Shown here piece after piece: positions 14,168 to 26,957 of a stretch of DNA of 64,000 bases. Each line of letters opens with the position of its first letter. The first letter of the stretch is position 1. The notes under the pieces were generated by a model. It made no database searches. It was not told the origin of the DNA and was given only the letters and a program-made list of their open reading frames with translations. Where the stretch lies: positions 14,269,530 through 14,333,529 of the forward strand of contig OY482866.1 of the NCBI GenBank assembly GCA_960531495.1. Direction: 5' to 3'. The position numbers were made by a program, and so were the translations under genes. This stretch comes from Zeus faber (taxonomy: Eukaryota; Chordata; Actinopteri; Zeiformes; Zeidae).

Positions 14168-15207
14168 AAGCGTACAGTCAGCTAGGTGTGTTTTCATCCA
14201 GCCATTTGTGTTAGCTGTGACGCATGGCCAGTTTTTTTTTTTTCTGAGAAGGGAACGTTACTGGTCTCTTTGTGAGAGCATAACAATACATGTCACGTGG
14301 CACGCTGGCAAGCATCGTCTCATTGGTCCGTCCCCGCTGACTTTCCCCTCATCAGTGACATTCCATGCCCATCCTTATACTCTGTCAGTCAAAACAGGAA
14401 ATAGTGGAATTGTATTCCCTGAAATGTGACCCAACCCGTGTTCCGCTCCTAACCTCTTGTGTTGCCAGACAAAGCCTCACCTCAAATCACCTCGTTCTAT
14501 CAGCATTCTAAGGGTTGTTCAGAGCCTCACCCAGCAGCGCACATTATTATTTTGAAAGGACATTAATGACCCTGACAAAAGATGCAGTCGGTTTATGAGC
14601 GTGGTGTTGAATGAATTCTTAATCTCAAAAGTCCAGTAGTTGTGGTGTTAACTTATTTTTATTATTATTATTGTCTTTTATATATATTTTTTATTTTTAT
14701 TTATTTATTTTTCCTACAGAGTCTTTCTTTGCATTAGCCATGGTAATGACTTTTACATATTCAAGAAAGTTTCTGTGTGTTGGTGCTGTAAGTTAACCGG
14801 AATAAAAACAAAAAATCTTTCTTAACTTTGGCCAGCAATCTTAGACCAATCCAAAATGTCAAGCACCACCATACCGTCAAGTGAAAACTCTCAGAAACAC
14901 TTACTCTCACAATTCTGATGCTTTAGTTTAATCATAATAGCCATGGCTAGCTCGCTCCTTCTTGATCAAGGTGTAGGGAGGAGACAGCGTATCACCTGGG
15001 GCCACAGGAGCCAATTTTTACCATCTACTGTGGCTGAGGAGCACTCATGTAAATTAGTCTAAGTGTACCTGGCTGCCTTAGAATACTTTAGGATGGTATA
15101 ATTCTTAATTTCTGCCAATTGAGGATTGAAAGATTACATCCCACGCAAGGAAACCCAATTTCACGCTTTAAAGTATGACAATGCTTTGTCTGTCTTTCTC
15201 TCTGAAA

Positions 15208-15249
<42 letters not shown>

Positions 15250-15689
15250 TTTCAATCTTAAAAGCACCTTGTCTATGTTGGAAACCTTATCTTGGGCCTC
15301 AGGGTCAGTTAACAAAGTCCTAGCCTTGTCGGCTTTTATCTCTCTATGGAAACTGCTGCCAGGGTGTGTGTGTGTGTGTGTGTGTGTGTGGGACACACAC
15401 ACACACATCCGCACACACACACCTTAAGTCGATCAGAACAAGACCAGCTAATCACCTCATGGTGCATCGAGGGCCCTCCCACCCAAGGGCTCCCCATGGA
15501 GTGCGACTCCCTACGGAGGGTTGGTTGCCTACTAACACGTCAAAATAAGCAAACGATTGTTCTGTGGAGAGAGCAAGCATGTAAACACAGACGGAGAGAG
15601 AGCGAGGGAGAGAGCGGCTGAGAGAGAGGGGTAAAATTCAGAAAATAAGAAAGAGAGATTAGAAGCCAGGAATAAAACGCTGTAAAACC

Positions 15690-16221
15690 AACGACAGGAC
15701 GTTTGGAACGCGCAGCTCTCCTCCTGAGAGTCGCGACGAGGTGGATTACAGCCCGGAGCAGAGGGCTGATCCATTTCTCTGAGACTGATTAGACTGGCTG
15801 GCAGGGCACCGGAGAGCACCGAGCTCCTTTCGGTATCTGTGTCCGTCACTAATGGCACACGGCAGTGCTGATTCGCTGGCGCACACACACTATCTGATCC
15901 GCCGCGCTCCGCACTGATGCAGAGCCTTTCATTGTAGCGTCACCGATTGAAGGGGGAGGAGGAGGGAAGGAGTGTGTGTTTTGAGGGAGCGAGAGAGGGG
16001 GGGGGGGGAGTGGGAAAGCCAGAGGGGGGTATCATGTTGGCGGTGCTGCTGCTGCTGCTGCTGCATGGGCTCCAGTGCAGGGTGTGTCGCACTATCCCCC
16101 TGCCCTCCTTCTCCACCTCCTCTTCGTCAGGAGTGAGTCGAGCGGCCATGACGCAGGGCTAAGGTGTTGCAGCCAAGTCCCACCGGAGTGCCGTGCCGGC
16201 TATTTCGCACCGCAGCGTTCA
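15690..16221 (+). promoter_or_regulatory. tbc1d14: candidate internal promoter and alternative first exon of tbc1d14
   Basis: This block is GC-rich and has no TATA box. It is preceded by GA-rich sequence and ends in an ATG at 16219-16221 followed at once by a strong 'gtgagt' donor. Joined to the phase-0 exon at 21114, the ATG would give a protein starting '[11 protein letters not shown]'. A shorter human TBC1D14 isoform lacking roughly the first 280 residues is known, and my count places its start at this same exon. That match is from memory and the transcript is inferred, not seen. Confidence 0.5.
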
Positions 16222-16233
16222 TGGTGAGTGAGC

Positions 16234-16356
<123 letters not shown>

Positions 16357-17799
16357 CTCAGTGTGGCGAGCGCAAGCGAGTCGCTGTCTGGCTCATTGTC
16401 TGAGCAAAACTAAAGCTCCAGTGGAGAGAGAGAGAGAGATGATTTCTCCGCTTGCACATAATAGCCCCGTTCAGCTGGTCGTCTGAGCCGGAGTATGGGG
16501 AAGTGTGTGCGATTGTTTCGGGTGTCTCCTCTGTCTGCATCCGCCAATGAAGCCGCGCTTGTCCGCCGAGGTGAAACATCCTTCGGCCTGAGCTGTGAGG
16601 TTTCCGTTTTGTCGCGCCTGCGTATCCGTTCTGATGTGACCGGAAGCCTGAGTGGGACGGCAACAGGCGAAGAGGGGAGGACGGTGGCATCCTCCCTGTC
16701 CCTGTGTTAAAGAGACGCCAACAGAGTTGACGCGATTGCAGTATCAAACGTTAGTCCACCCCTGCCCCCCAGCCTCCTCCTCCGGACCCCGAGTAAGCGT
16801 GTGGTGATGTTGCGTATTAATGCCGTTGCGTTTTGAGCTGTGGTAGTCTGACCTTTTCACTGGAGGGACCCCAGGTATCGTCCCGCCATTCTTCCAAAGT
16901 TCTCTCTCCGACGCACGCACGCACGCACGCACGCACATACGCACGCACGCACGCACAGGAAACGATTCAGGAAACGACAGTGCGATTGATAATTCAATCA
17001 TTCCTTCATATTTATTTAATTTTAGAGGAGAATAACTGCATTTCTTGGGGCCTATTGCGGCGATGTTGAACTACTCTATTGCAAGATTACCGATTTGCTC
17101 TTCGTATCTTGTGGAATCATAACATGTTCTTGCTATTTTATTCTCGACTCTGACTTTGTCGCTTGGCTTGGGTGCTGGTTCCTGGTGTTCCAGCCTCAGT
17201 TGTCCAAACTCCTCTCTAGCCTGTTGGAAAGGAGTTAGTCAGTCCGTCAGAGGGCTTACATCATTACCAGGAAATATGAGATTTGGGCTGAAAGCCAGCA
17301 TGACAAAGCAGGTTCCTCCGGTGACAGGTTGCCCCAGGATACAGTTGCTACTCCAGCGGCTAAAAGCACCTGCTCATGGAAGTGCAACATCTCGCCTGGC
17401 CTGGCCTGGCCTGGGTGAATACATATGTTTCCATGCGATTGCTAATCAGCGGACAAAGTTAGCCTTCCTGCGACAGTTCAGCCAGCCAATGGGAGGACCA
17501 TGTGTGCGTGACGGGCTCGTAAGGCCCTCTAAGGGCCCAGGCCTTGATGCGTTTCCAATTTGTGTCAGGTTTACGAGTGTGGCCGCCCACGCACGCAGAG
17601 TACAGTTCCGCTGTTCTGTTTCACCTTGCCGGTAGGACCTGCAGTGCTCCCGAACAGGTGCCAGATTTCACACTCCAGGGCCGCAACATGTTCCTGCTCG
17701 GTCTTTCTCCTCTCTGCCGTTGGGTCCCCGGCTTCCAAAACCCCGTTTTGTTTTGTTTTTCGCCTTTCTTTTCAGTTATTTAGTAAAACCTGACCGATT

Positions 17800-18160
17800 A
17801 AAGGTCACATATTCTGCTCCTTTTTCAACAAATTAATATAGGCCTCTGCTGGAAATACCACCCTAGCCATTCTAGATTCGTCTTCGCAGTTCTTCTTCGC
17901 AGTAGTTCTCAGTCCTGGTTGGAGATATAAATAGATGGGGGGCGGTCGCATTCAAATGAGCCCTCATTCGACGTAGTAGGTGGAGGCAAATCTGAATGGC
18001 TTGTTGAATCACATGTTTTTTGACCTAGGCGGCTCACAAAAAAGCTGACTGGGTTGTCTTATTTCACAGTTCTTGTGTCAGTAGGCCCATCAGAGGTGTA
18101 TGCACAACCACTGAAAAAGTGAGTTTTTCATCATATGGGATCTTTAAACAATTCATTGTC
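17800..18160. repeat. dispersed repeat, copy related to 38370-38600
   Basis: The segment contains 'ggaggcaaatctgaatggct', then 'tgttgaatcac', 'ctgactgggttg', 'tatttcacagtt' and 'gtgagttttt' in this order. The same words appear in the same order at 38430-38600. Related starts ('ggacctattatgc') occur near 5890, 7565 and 23240. It is probably an old DNA transposon family; no coding part is visible. Confidence 0.6.
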
Positions 18161-19226
18161 CTTGACTCATGGCATATTAAACATTTTTCCATCCATCACG
18201 GCAGCTCCCCGCCATGCCCCTCACGCCGCAACTTCTCTGCGGAGCGTAAACAGAGGTGCATGTAAGCAGAAAGCTCATTGGCTCTCAGGTGAATGTGCAG
18301 CCTTTTGGACGTGGGACCAAAGCTGAACTCGAACCGTTCCTTTCGCTAAAAACCAGATTCGGAGATGGCGAGGATCGGTCTACGAAATTGCTTTCTTTCT
18401 TTTTTCTTCTTTTTTTTTTTATTCGTTGGCCGTTTTTGTCTGGTTTTCTATAGCCCATGAAATATCCCCAGCTAAATATAGGCCTCGTCAAATATGCCCC
18501 CCCGCCCACCTCGCACAGCCTGTTTGCTGACTGAAGCCAAGTCCGCAGTATAAGTCTGCAGCACAGTGATAATCCTCTACAGAATGCTACTGTACATTAA
18601 GCACTGAGCCTGGGGGGTGGAGAGAGAGAGATTGCAGAGAGAGAGAGAGAGATATCAAGAAAGTGCTTTTTATAATGCGGGGTATCCTTTCTCTCGCGTG
18701 GTGACTCACCCTCTTAATAGCACCCTAACCCTCTGCAGCCCTCCCTTTAACTGTCAATTGGCTCCATCCTCCAGGGGCTTAGAAACGGCTCCTCAGCACC
18801 GTACTCTTCCCCCTGTCGTCTTCTCCCACGATCGCCTTTCCTTCATTACTTTACTCTCACCCGTCTCTGTTTCCCCCTGTATCGTGTACTCCTTGTGTTC
18901 TCCGTCTGTGATTCAGCCGCTTCGATTGTGGCCGACTGATAACTGCTATTATATTTATTCAAGCTCCAGAGCCGCGGTTTTGGCTCCTCTTTGTCGTCTT
19001 TTTCTCGAGGCGATAAAGAGAGCAGAGGCGACCTTCGCCCCTGGGACTTTTGTTTGCTCCATACCCGGCTTCCCGACCGTAGCCGAGGCACTGTCTCCCC
19101 CCTGAGGATGGGGCGGGGAGGAGGGGTGTTTTGCAGCGGTCACCTGCAGCAACACTACTACGTAGTGTAGATTGATACCGTGGTCTCCGCCGGCACAAGC
19201 AAACGATGACAAACCGCACACATTTA

Positions 19227-19270
<44 letters not shown>

Positions 19271-21072
19271 GCCCGTGCACACGAGCCCAATCCTATTAAG
19301 CTGAGAGCTTTTCTCCCATGCCCCCGGATTGTCAGCACACTAATCGATGCGGATGTATTGCTCTTGTGAAAGAGTGTGAAGCCCATCGCTCGCGCTCCTC
19401 CTCCTCACTCTTCATTTCACGCACCGCGCCATGGGACGCGCGGAGGGTTACAATGTCTGTGACAAATTTCAGCCGTTTCAATGCTTTTGAAACGCTCGAG
19501 CCTTGGTGCATCAACGTAAAAAACGCTGTGGCAAAGTGGTTGTTCGTCCAGTCATGGTAGAAAACGCGTCATTTTCATCGAGTTCCCGAGGTTTTATAGG
19601 CAGAAGCTTTACCTTCGAATAACTAAAGGGTTGAGATGTGATGTTGTGATCATGAAATGCGCCGGCAAAGCAGAAGAAGGAAAAGCTGAGCCGGGTGGGC
19701 CTTGCCAATAAAGAGGGATCAGGTTCAGAATATTCATCTCCTCTTCATTGCGTTGAGGTTTAACAGTTTGGTGAAAGTTGGCTCGCAAAAAAATGTAGGG
19801 AATTGAATGGAAGTTACGGCCTGCATCTCTTTTGCTTTCTCTACCGCAATGAAGTAAGAATTTGACGTCAAATTATGAACAGGAAGCAAAGGAGAAGACA
19901 TTGTTGGCTTTTAATAATGACCCATTATGAGCTTTTGTTTTGAATCATTTTAGGAAAAAAATACCATTTTCCCCACGGTCAGAGTACCTTTCCCACTCTC
20001 TGACGATAGTTGTTCATGTTCACAAATGACAATAATGAAAACTATAGCCTAAGTAGTATATAATGTAGTATATAACTAGTATGTGGAGGCCTTTACCCTT
20101 ACGTTAGTTAGGAGGGCAACAGGAAGAGACATCGTCTATCTTTGGTGCAGATTGCGTCTAGGACCTCCCTGACCGCCTTTGTTCTGCTTCTGTACCGTGA
20201 AGCCCGTGTGAATTTAAGCTCCAAGTGTGGCTCTTTCTGCGCGCGCGCACACACACACCCACCTACCCACCCATAGTGACACATCATGGTGGCAGCGGGT
20301 GAGTCAGCTGACAGTTACTTATGTGTTTTTGCAGTGTGTGTGGCCTTGGTGCCCTCTCTGTCACATGCTCTCCTTCACCCTGACTACCATGCCGGTCATA
20401 CCTGCCATTAGACACAAGCCGTCAAACGCCGGGAAGGTGCTGTTAGCGGCCTTGTCACTAAGCTGCGAAGATTTCTGTTATTTTTCCTGTTGCCCCCTGT
20501 CGTGTGTGTGTGTGTGTGTGTGTGTGTTCACTGTATCTCAAAAAGGCGGAAAAGGTTTTCAAGAGAGAAGGAAACGTGTTGTGCAATTGCGGGGGGAAAA
20601 GATGCTAATGAGTGTCGGGCGATGTTTGTGTTGATAGAGGTTGCCAAGAAAGCGAGTAATAAAAAAAAGAGGAAACAGTCGCAAGTAAAATTGCGTGTCT
20701 GCGACTTGCGAGCCGCTGTCAAAGAAGAGAATGACTTTGACACAAGTGCAAAGTAAGGGGTCGTTATGCAGAAGCGGTGAGAACGGTTAAACAGCAGGAG
20801 CGGGGCGGTGCTGCAACGGTGCAGGGTGTAATTAACAAACCAAGAAGAAGAAGCTGCCATCAGTTAACGCCGCGGAAGAAGGCGCACGCGCGCACACACA
20901 CACAACGATTAAGAAGGAATCCTCTTCAGCCTGTGACACCTGAAACCAGAAACTTACTCCAACAAAAACCCATTCTCCCCTCACCTCTCCCTTACCCAGA
21001 CTTGGAGTAAGTCGTCAGTAAATCAGCCAAACCAAGTACAACATGAGAGACTTCTGTTCTTCTGGTATTAAG

Positions 21073-21111
<39 letters not shown>

Positions 21112-21113
21112 AG

Positions 21114-21238
21114 GAATATGAAACAAAGAGTGGCAGAGCTGGACCCGGCAGTCCCCCGTCTCCAAGACGGAGTGTGAGGAAGAACCTGGAATTTGAACCC
21201 CTCTCCACCACCGCGCTCATTCTGGAGGACAGACCAGC
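21114..21238 (+). CDS. tbc1d14: tbc1d14 exon: start of conserved linker
   Basis: The exon encodes '[19 protein letters not shown]' and then '[20 protein letters not shown]', almost identical to the human block that opens the shorter isoform. The acceptor is 'gcgcgcatag', directly after a TG run at about 21075-21104. The donor is 'gtaggc'. It starts in phase 0 and ends in phase 2. Confidence 0.93.
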
Positions 21239-21849
<611 letters not shown>

Positions 21850-21932
21850 TAATCTGCCTGCCAAGCCTGCCGAGGAGGCCCAGAAACACAGACAGCAATA
21901 TGAGGAGATGGTGGCCCAGGCCAAGAAGAGGG
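21850..21932 (+). CDS. tbc1d14: tbc1d14 exon: linker helix
   Basis: The exon encodes '(A)NLPAKPAEEAQKHRQQYEE' followed by 'MVAQAKKR', matching the human block almost residue for residue. The acceptor is 'actttgcag' and the donor 'gtgagg'. It begins in phase 2 and ends in phase 1, giving the split Glu codon completed at 22886. Confidence 0.94.
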
Positions 21933-22885
21933 GTGAGGTCTTCTCCCGTCATCTTCAAAAGCGACTTTGTCGTCAACTTGTCCCCTTTAACAGTAAACCG
22001 CTGAACCCGTCGTCATCGTCTCTCGGGCCGGGGGGGGCCCGACCGCCGTTGTTGGTGAACAGGCCACCAATGTACTCTTTGCCACGCAACCTCAAGGGCC
22101 TCATTAAGATGAGCGGTCAAGGCTCAAGGCTCAGGACTCCGCTCCAAACAGTGAGACTTGGAGATGACGTTTACGCTCGTTTGAGTTTTCCGCAGGGGAA
22201 ACAGGCAAATTTACCATTGTAGCGGCTTCCTCCTGACCCCACCCTTCCTCCAGGGATGAGGAGGCTCACTCAAGCTACAGAGAACCGGCGTGATGTAAAA
22301 AAAAAAATCTTTACGATTTTCAGGGTTTGGAACTCGGCCTTATGTCCATATTGAATATTTTTTTAAAACCTCTCGAGGATTTTATTATCGGGAGTATCCC
22401 TATCGTAGAACCCTCATCAAACAAATTTAGATAAAGTGTCGGACTTTCCTTTAACCTTTCACCATCAAAAATACTTTTTGTACAAATGCCGTCTGCACTG
22501 GGTAAACCGGGCAACGTGTGAGGCCGACACACTGGGTCTGCGGCGATCAAAAAGGACCTCCAAAACCACCAGCAGGTTTAGTGCGGGATAGAGAGGAGTC
22601 AAGAGATTGAAATTGCAATCTCCAAACGAAGAACCGCGAGGTGGGAGGTATTGTCATGTAGTTCCATGTAGTAGTCTATATGTGCGTTAAACACACTGTG
22701 ATGTTAAAACAGTGGTTGTGCCAATAAGGCCTGGGTTAAAGGGTCACCAGTCTGTCTCGCTGTCTCTCTGTGCCCGTTTCCTGTGCCCGTTTCCTCCGCT
22801 CTGCCTGCGCCGGCCCTCAATCCTGTCCCGTCTCTCCTCCTTCCTTTCCCCACCGCTCGTCGACTCCGCCCTCCGCCCGCGTCAG
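21933..22885 (+). other. tbc1d14: tbc1d14 intron
   Basis: About 950 bp with no recognised repeat or exon. The reading frame that runs on past the donor to 22222 is not supported by the family. Confidence 0.6.
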
Positions 22886-23003
22886 AGCTGAAGGAGGCCC
22901 AGAAGCGGAAGAAGCAGCTGGAGGAGCGCTGCAAGCTGGAGGAGAGCATCGGCACGGCGGCGCAGACCTGGAACCAGGAGATCCTGCCCAACTGGAGCGC
23001 CAT
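22886..23003 (+). CDS. tbc1d14: tbc1d14 exon: coiled-coil before TBC domain
   Basis: The exon encodes '(E)LKEAQKRKKQLEERCKLEE' then 'SIGTAAQTWNQEILPNWSA', equal in layout to human TBC1D14. The reading frame of the next exon fixes the donor at 'AT|gtgggt', so the Met codon is split and completed by the first base at 25425. Confidence 0.9.
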
Positions 23004-25424
23004 GTGGGTGACGGCAGAGTGACGGGAGCCTTTATCGGCGCACACAGCATAAATATGAAAATATGGACATGAGAGACGGTGGGGCATTTGTGCATCGGGA
23101 GTACTGGAAAGCCACGCTTGAGTAAAAGTTGAGAAAAAACTACTCTGGTAAAAGTCACTCGTTAGAATACTACTTGAGTAAAAGTCTTGAAGTAGCTGAT
23201 ATTAAAGGTGCTTAAGTATCAAAAGTATTAACATTCATTATACTTAAAGGGGACCTATTATCTTTTCAACGGGTTAATAGTTGCTGAGGTCCCCCCAAAA
23301 AAAAACATTTTTTAAGTGTTTTTGTTGAAAATAGCGTTCATATTCTGCATTCTAGCCTTTCTAACGCGCCTCTATACATCCTGTTCCAAAATGGGCTGTT
23401 TTTTTTGCGGGCGGAGCAGCAACAGTTGTTATCAAATCCTCCTTTTAAAGGTTTGTTTGTTTAGCTCCTTAGACGGGGGCGGTTCTAATTCGACCGAAGC
23501 CCAACAATGACGTGGGGTTGGGCTGCGATTGTGAACGGGTTGTTTCGGGACATTTTTCCTGTACCGCCAAAAAAAAAACCTGACCGCGTTGTCTTCTTAG
23601 ACCCATCAGCGACCCAAATGTATGCCTGCGCTTGTTCAGTGGCAATGCCGCAAAAATGCGACTTATCACGGGCAGGGTTGTCGGGTCTCCAAACTACGTT
23701 TTGTCGCAAAAAACAGGCGCGAGAAGCGACGCCGGAAATGAGGCGATACCGTACGCGGGATGAGGATCATTATTTTTTTTTTTTAATTTCGATTCTTGAT
23801 CAAGCAGCGGGCACGCTTAAAATGACGTGAGAACAAAAGACGTAAGAACCACTGGAGAACACCGTCGGCAGAATACTCAGTAAGAACTCGGCGGTGAAAA
23901 AAGGACAAACTCGGCAGCGGGATGGGTCGGGGTCGGCTTTGCAAGATGGGAAAAAAATATATATAAAAATAGTGAAATCAAACTCTAACAATGCGTCACA
24001 CAATGTCATTTATTGACAGTACTGTATTTCATTAAATAGGGACAGGGGCTTTTGTTTACCTCAACTGCCGTGTGGGTGGCGCGCTCCTCAAAATAAATGC
24101 ATCCTTTTTGGTTTCGGAGACACGGGACGCACAGTGGACCAGAGATCGCTCTCGCTCCATTACGCGATCCACTGTCCTGATCCAAGGCGGAACGTCCCTT
24201 GGTTGGGTTTAAAATGTCCTCATCGTAAGAGTAGAAACTAACGAAAACAAATGGATCTCAAATAAAAACACAGGAAAACAGACACGGCACCGCCACGGGA
24301 GGCGTGACGCGCAGCGCGGCACTGGAGGAGGGGAAAAAAAAACAAACAAAACAGACTGACTCAGATTCAGCCTTTTTGACGGTTTATATTTGCGGAAATA
24401 CGGTATATAATAATAATGCTGTGGCTCCGGAAAAACAGCTTGTTGAACCGGGAAAGGGCGGAGGCATTTGGACCAACGGCGACAAGGGGAGCTCTCAGAG
24501 CGAGGGAGAGACGAAAGGCAAAGCTTGCCTCGGGGGCTCACGCCGAGAACGCCGCGAGAACCCGGATCACCGCCTCAATTTGTTCTTATCTTGTTCTGAA
24601 GGCGTCTTTTTGGTCCGAATCATCTGCTACTACTTTGCTCGGCAATCTCCAAAAACCTGTCGGCGAGTGGAAAATCAGGCCAGAATCACATCTGAACTCG
24701 GCATAAGATGAACGTCAACCTCGTGATAATTGGCTTTGACTAACATCAATTACCAGTTTTCCCTCAGTTCAGTTTTATGGCAAGTAACAAAGGCGTTCAG
24801 GGGAAATGTATCGGAGTAAAGTATACTTTTTTGGGGCTATATGTAACTGTGTAAAAGTCGACAGAAATATAATAACTCAAGTAAAGTACAGATACTGCCA
24901 AAAAATACTCAAGTACAGTAAGAAAGTATGTTTTCCTTTTTTTCTTTACACCACTGCATTTCTGTTTCTCCTTAGTAAAAGGTCGCAGTCAAATTGTTTT
25001 GAGTTGCATCGTAATATTATATAATAATACTCCATTGTAAATCTGGTATGAAACAACAGTGGTGTTGCATACAGTAGATGGTGATGGGCTGCCTATCCTT
25101 TCTTAGTGGCATATTCGTTAAAAGTAAAAAAAAAAACGTAACCCTGAGAATGACCCAATGAAACGATCCACCATCTTTGGATTTCGATTTTGGTCACAAT
25201 CTCCACCCGTCACAGCTGTACTCCCCCCCCCCCCCCCCCCCCCCCCCGTTCTCCCGTCACCTCCCTCAAACCTGGCCAAATTGTAGCGTGAAGTGGACTT
25301 TAGGCGTTAAGTCATTCTGGAATCATTCGATGGAGCTTTTTTTTTTTTTTTTTTTTCTTTCTTTCTTACCGCTGGGGTAGGGTCCCTTAGGTAAAGGCTG
25401 TAATTCCACACTGCTCCCCTACAG
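23004..25424 (+). other. tbc1d14: tbc1d14 intron with dispersed repeats
   Basis: The intron has a copy of the 'ggggacctattat' repeat at about 23240-23480 and a poly(C) tract at about 25223-25247, with a T-rich tract after it. No exon was found. Confidence 0.6.
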
Positions 25425-25531
25425 GTGTACATCCCGGCGAGTGAGAGAGCTGTGGTGGCAGGGCGTCCCCCCCAGTGTCAGGGGCAAGGTCTGGAGCCTG
25501 GCTGTGGGCAACGAGCTCAACATGACCCACG
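25425..25531 (+). CDS. tbc1d14: tbc1d14 exon: TBC domain start
   Basis: The exon encodes '[20 protein letters not shown]' and '[15 protein letters not shown]', the first helix and R-motif region of the TBC domain. The acceptor is 'cccctacag' and the donor 'gtacag', leaving phase 1. The exon can be joined either to the 24-nt microexon or directly to the exon at 26675, both in frame. Confidence 0.94.
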
Positions 25532-26674
25532 GTACAGCTGTGTGTGTCTGTGTGTGTGTGTGTGTGTGTCCTCCACGTTGCTTACAATATACTCGTTATT
25601 GATGGTATTGCAGCCTTTTTCTTTTTTTTCTTCAGGCGTCAGGGCATGTGTGCGCTGGGAAAGTACGCAAACATAAACGCCTGCCTAGCTGTACCCCATC
25701 TGACCCCACGCTTGTTATGTAACCTCGGTGAGACCGTAAGGAAGGCCAGGTGTGTCTATTAAGAGGCACCGGGAAACTCGCACAAGTGTCTGTCTTTTAT
25801 ACCTTGTACCGGGAAAGCAACATGGCCGCGAACCATGCAGAAGGTTTATCTGCTGTTTTGCACTCATCAGAACTAACAGAACGCAGATTTAAATCAAATG
25901 TTACTGTCGTTAATGCAGGTCAAAGAAAAAATACACTCGGACAAGTTTGACTACGATGTGCATTTCCCCGTTATCGAAAAGGAGATTTTAGTTGCTGTTT
26001 TTTTTATTCAATTATTTGGGATTTTTTTTGTAAGACTCGAAACCTTTTCCCCACTCGACTGCGTTTTCAGAGAGTGAGAAGCTGCGGCAGAGTGGTAAGT
26101 TTCACAAAAGTAAAGCGTTCCATGAGGTTGTCACGATGAACAGTCATAAATGAGGGGAAACAACATTTTAATAAGGCCTGGGATTAAAAAAAAAAAGAAT
26201 AGCCAGCCTATCCTTTAATGTGCTTTGGAATGCCCACTAAACAAGATTACTTTTCCCTGGCTTGCCAAAGTGGATTGTTATTACATTATATGTATTATGT
26301 TTTATGTCTTCAAATTGAAGATATCCAGATATGAACCCACGTGCTAGTACATCTTCTTGAGCAAGCAAACTCATCAACATGAAATGTGTTTTTTCCATAC
26401 TTTTTCCCCCTGGGTGAGCTTGAATAAAAAGGAGTGCATTTGCCACCCAACCGCCTCAGTGGTTTTCCACCGTCGATTTTTGTGAAAATTGCTGCACGTG
26501 GACCAGCCTCACAGTCAAGGTTCTACAGCCTCTGTGACGAGCCCCCCTCTGCTCGGAACATGAATCTCTGGCGCTCTGAGTCGCGCCCTCATCCTGCGAG
26601 TCTGGCGTCCTGTCACAAGGGGGCGCCAGATTTGTTTTAATGTTCTTCTTTTCTGTGCGGCGCCCTTCCTACAG
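25532..26674 (+). other. tbc1d14: tbc1d14 introns on both sides of the microexon
   Basis: A short TG run follows the donor at about 25538-25570, with a pyrimidine-rich stretch at about 25614-25634. Apart from the microexon at 26071-26094, nothing coding is supported. Confidence 0.6.
26071..26094 (+). CDS. tbc1d14: candidate 24-nt microexon in the tbc1d14 TBC domain
   Basis: The sequence lies between 'gcgttttcag' and 'gtaagt', both strong splice sites. It is 24 nt long, enters in phase 1 and leaves in phase 1, and would insert eight residues (ESEKLRQS) before 'ELYNICLARAKEKW'. A TGC sits 8-10 nt upstream of the 3' splice site, the pattern known for SRRM4-dependent neuronal microexons. The human protein as I recall it lacks these residues, so the exon is probably alternative. 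Inclusion is inferred, not observed. Confidence 0.6.
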
Positions 26675-26758
26675 AGCTGTACAACATCTGCCTGGCCAGG
26701 GCCAAGGAGAAATGGAAGGCCTTGCCGACACCCGCCTCAGACGCCGCAGACGCCCAAG
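26675..26758 (+). CDS. tbc1d14: tbc1d14 exon: TBC domain helix
   Basis: The exon encodes '(E)LYNICLARAKEKWKALPTP' and a short variable acidic tail. Human has 'ELFDICLARAKERW' here. The acceptor is 'ttcctacag' and the donor 'gtagaa'; phases 1 and 1. Confidence 0.93.
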
Positions 26759-26868
26759 GTAGAAAGAGGCGTCTCGATGACGTCTGTACGTAAAAAAATA
26801 AAATAAAAATAAAAAAAAGCCACTGTTTAGTTTCCCCCCTTGGGTAACGCTTGCCACGACTCCCTCAG

Positions 26869-26957
26869 ACGCCCGCTCCTCAGACAGGGAGTCCAGCCTG
26901 GAGCTGATCAAGCTGGACATCTCCAGGACTTTCCCTCAGCTCTGCATCTTCCAGCAG
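26869..26957 (+). CDS. tbc1d14: tbc1d14 exon: Arg-finger exon
   Basis: The exon encodes 'DRESSLELIKLDISRTFPQL' and 'CIFQQ'. The IxxDxxR motif (I-K-L-D-I-S-R) that supplies the arginine finger of TBC-type Rab GAPs is intact. The acceptor is 'actccctcag' and the donor 'gtcagt'; it ends in phase 0. Confidence 0.95.
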
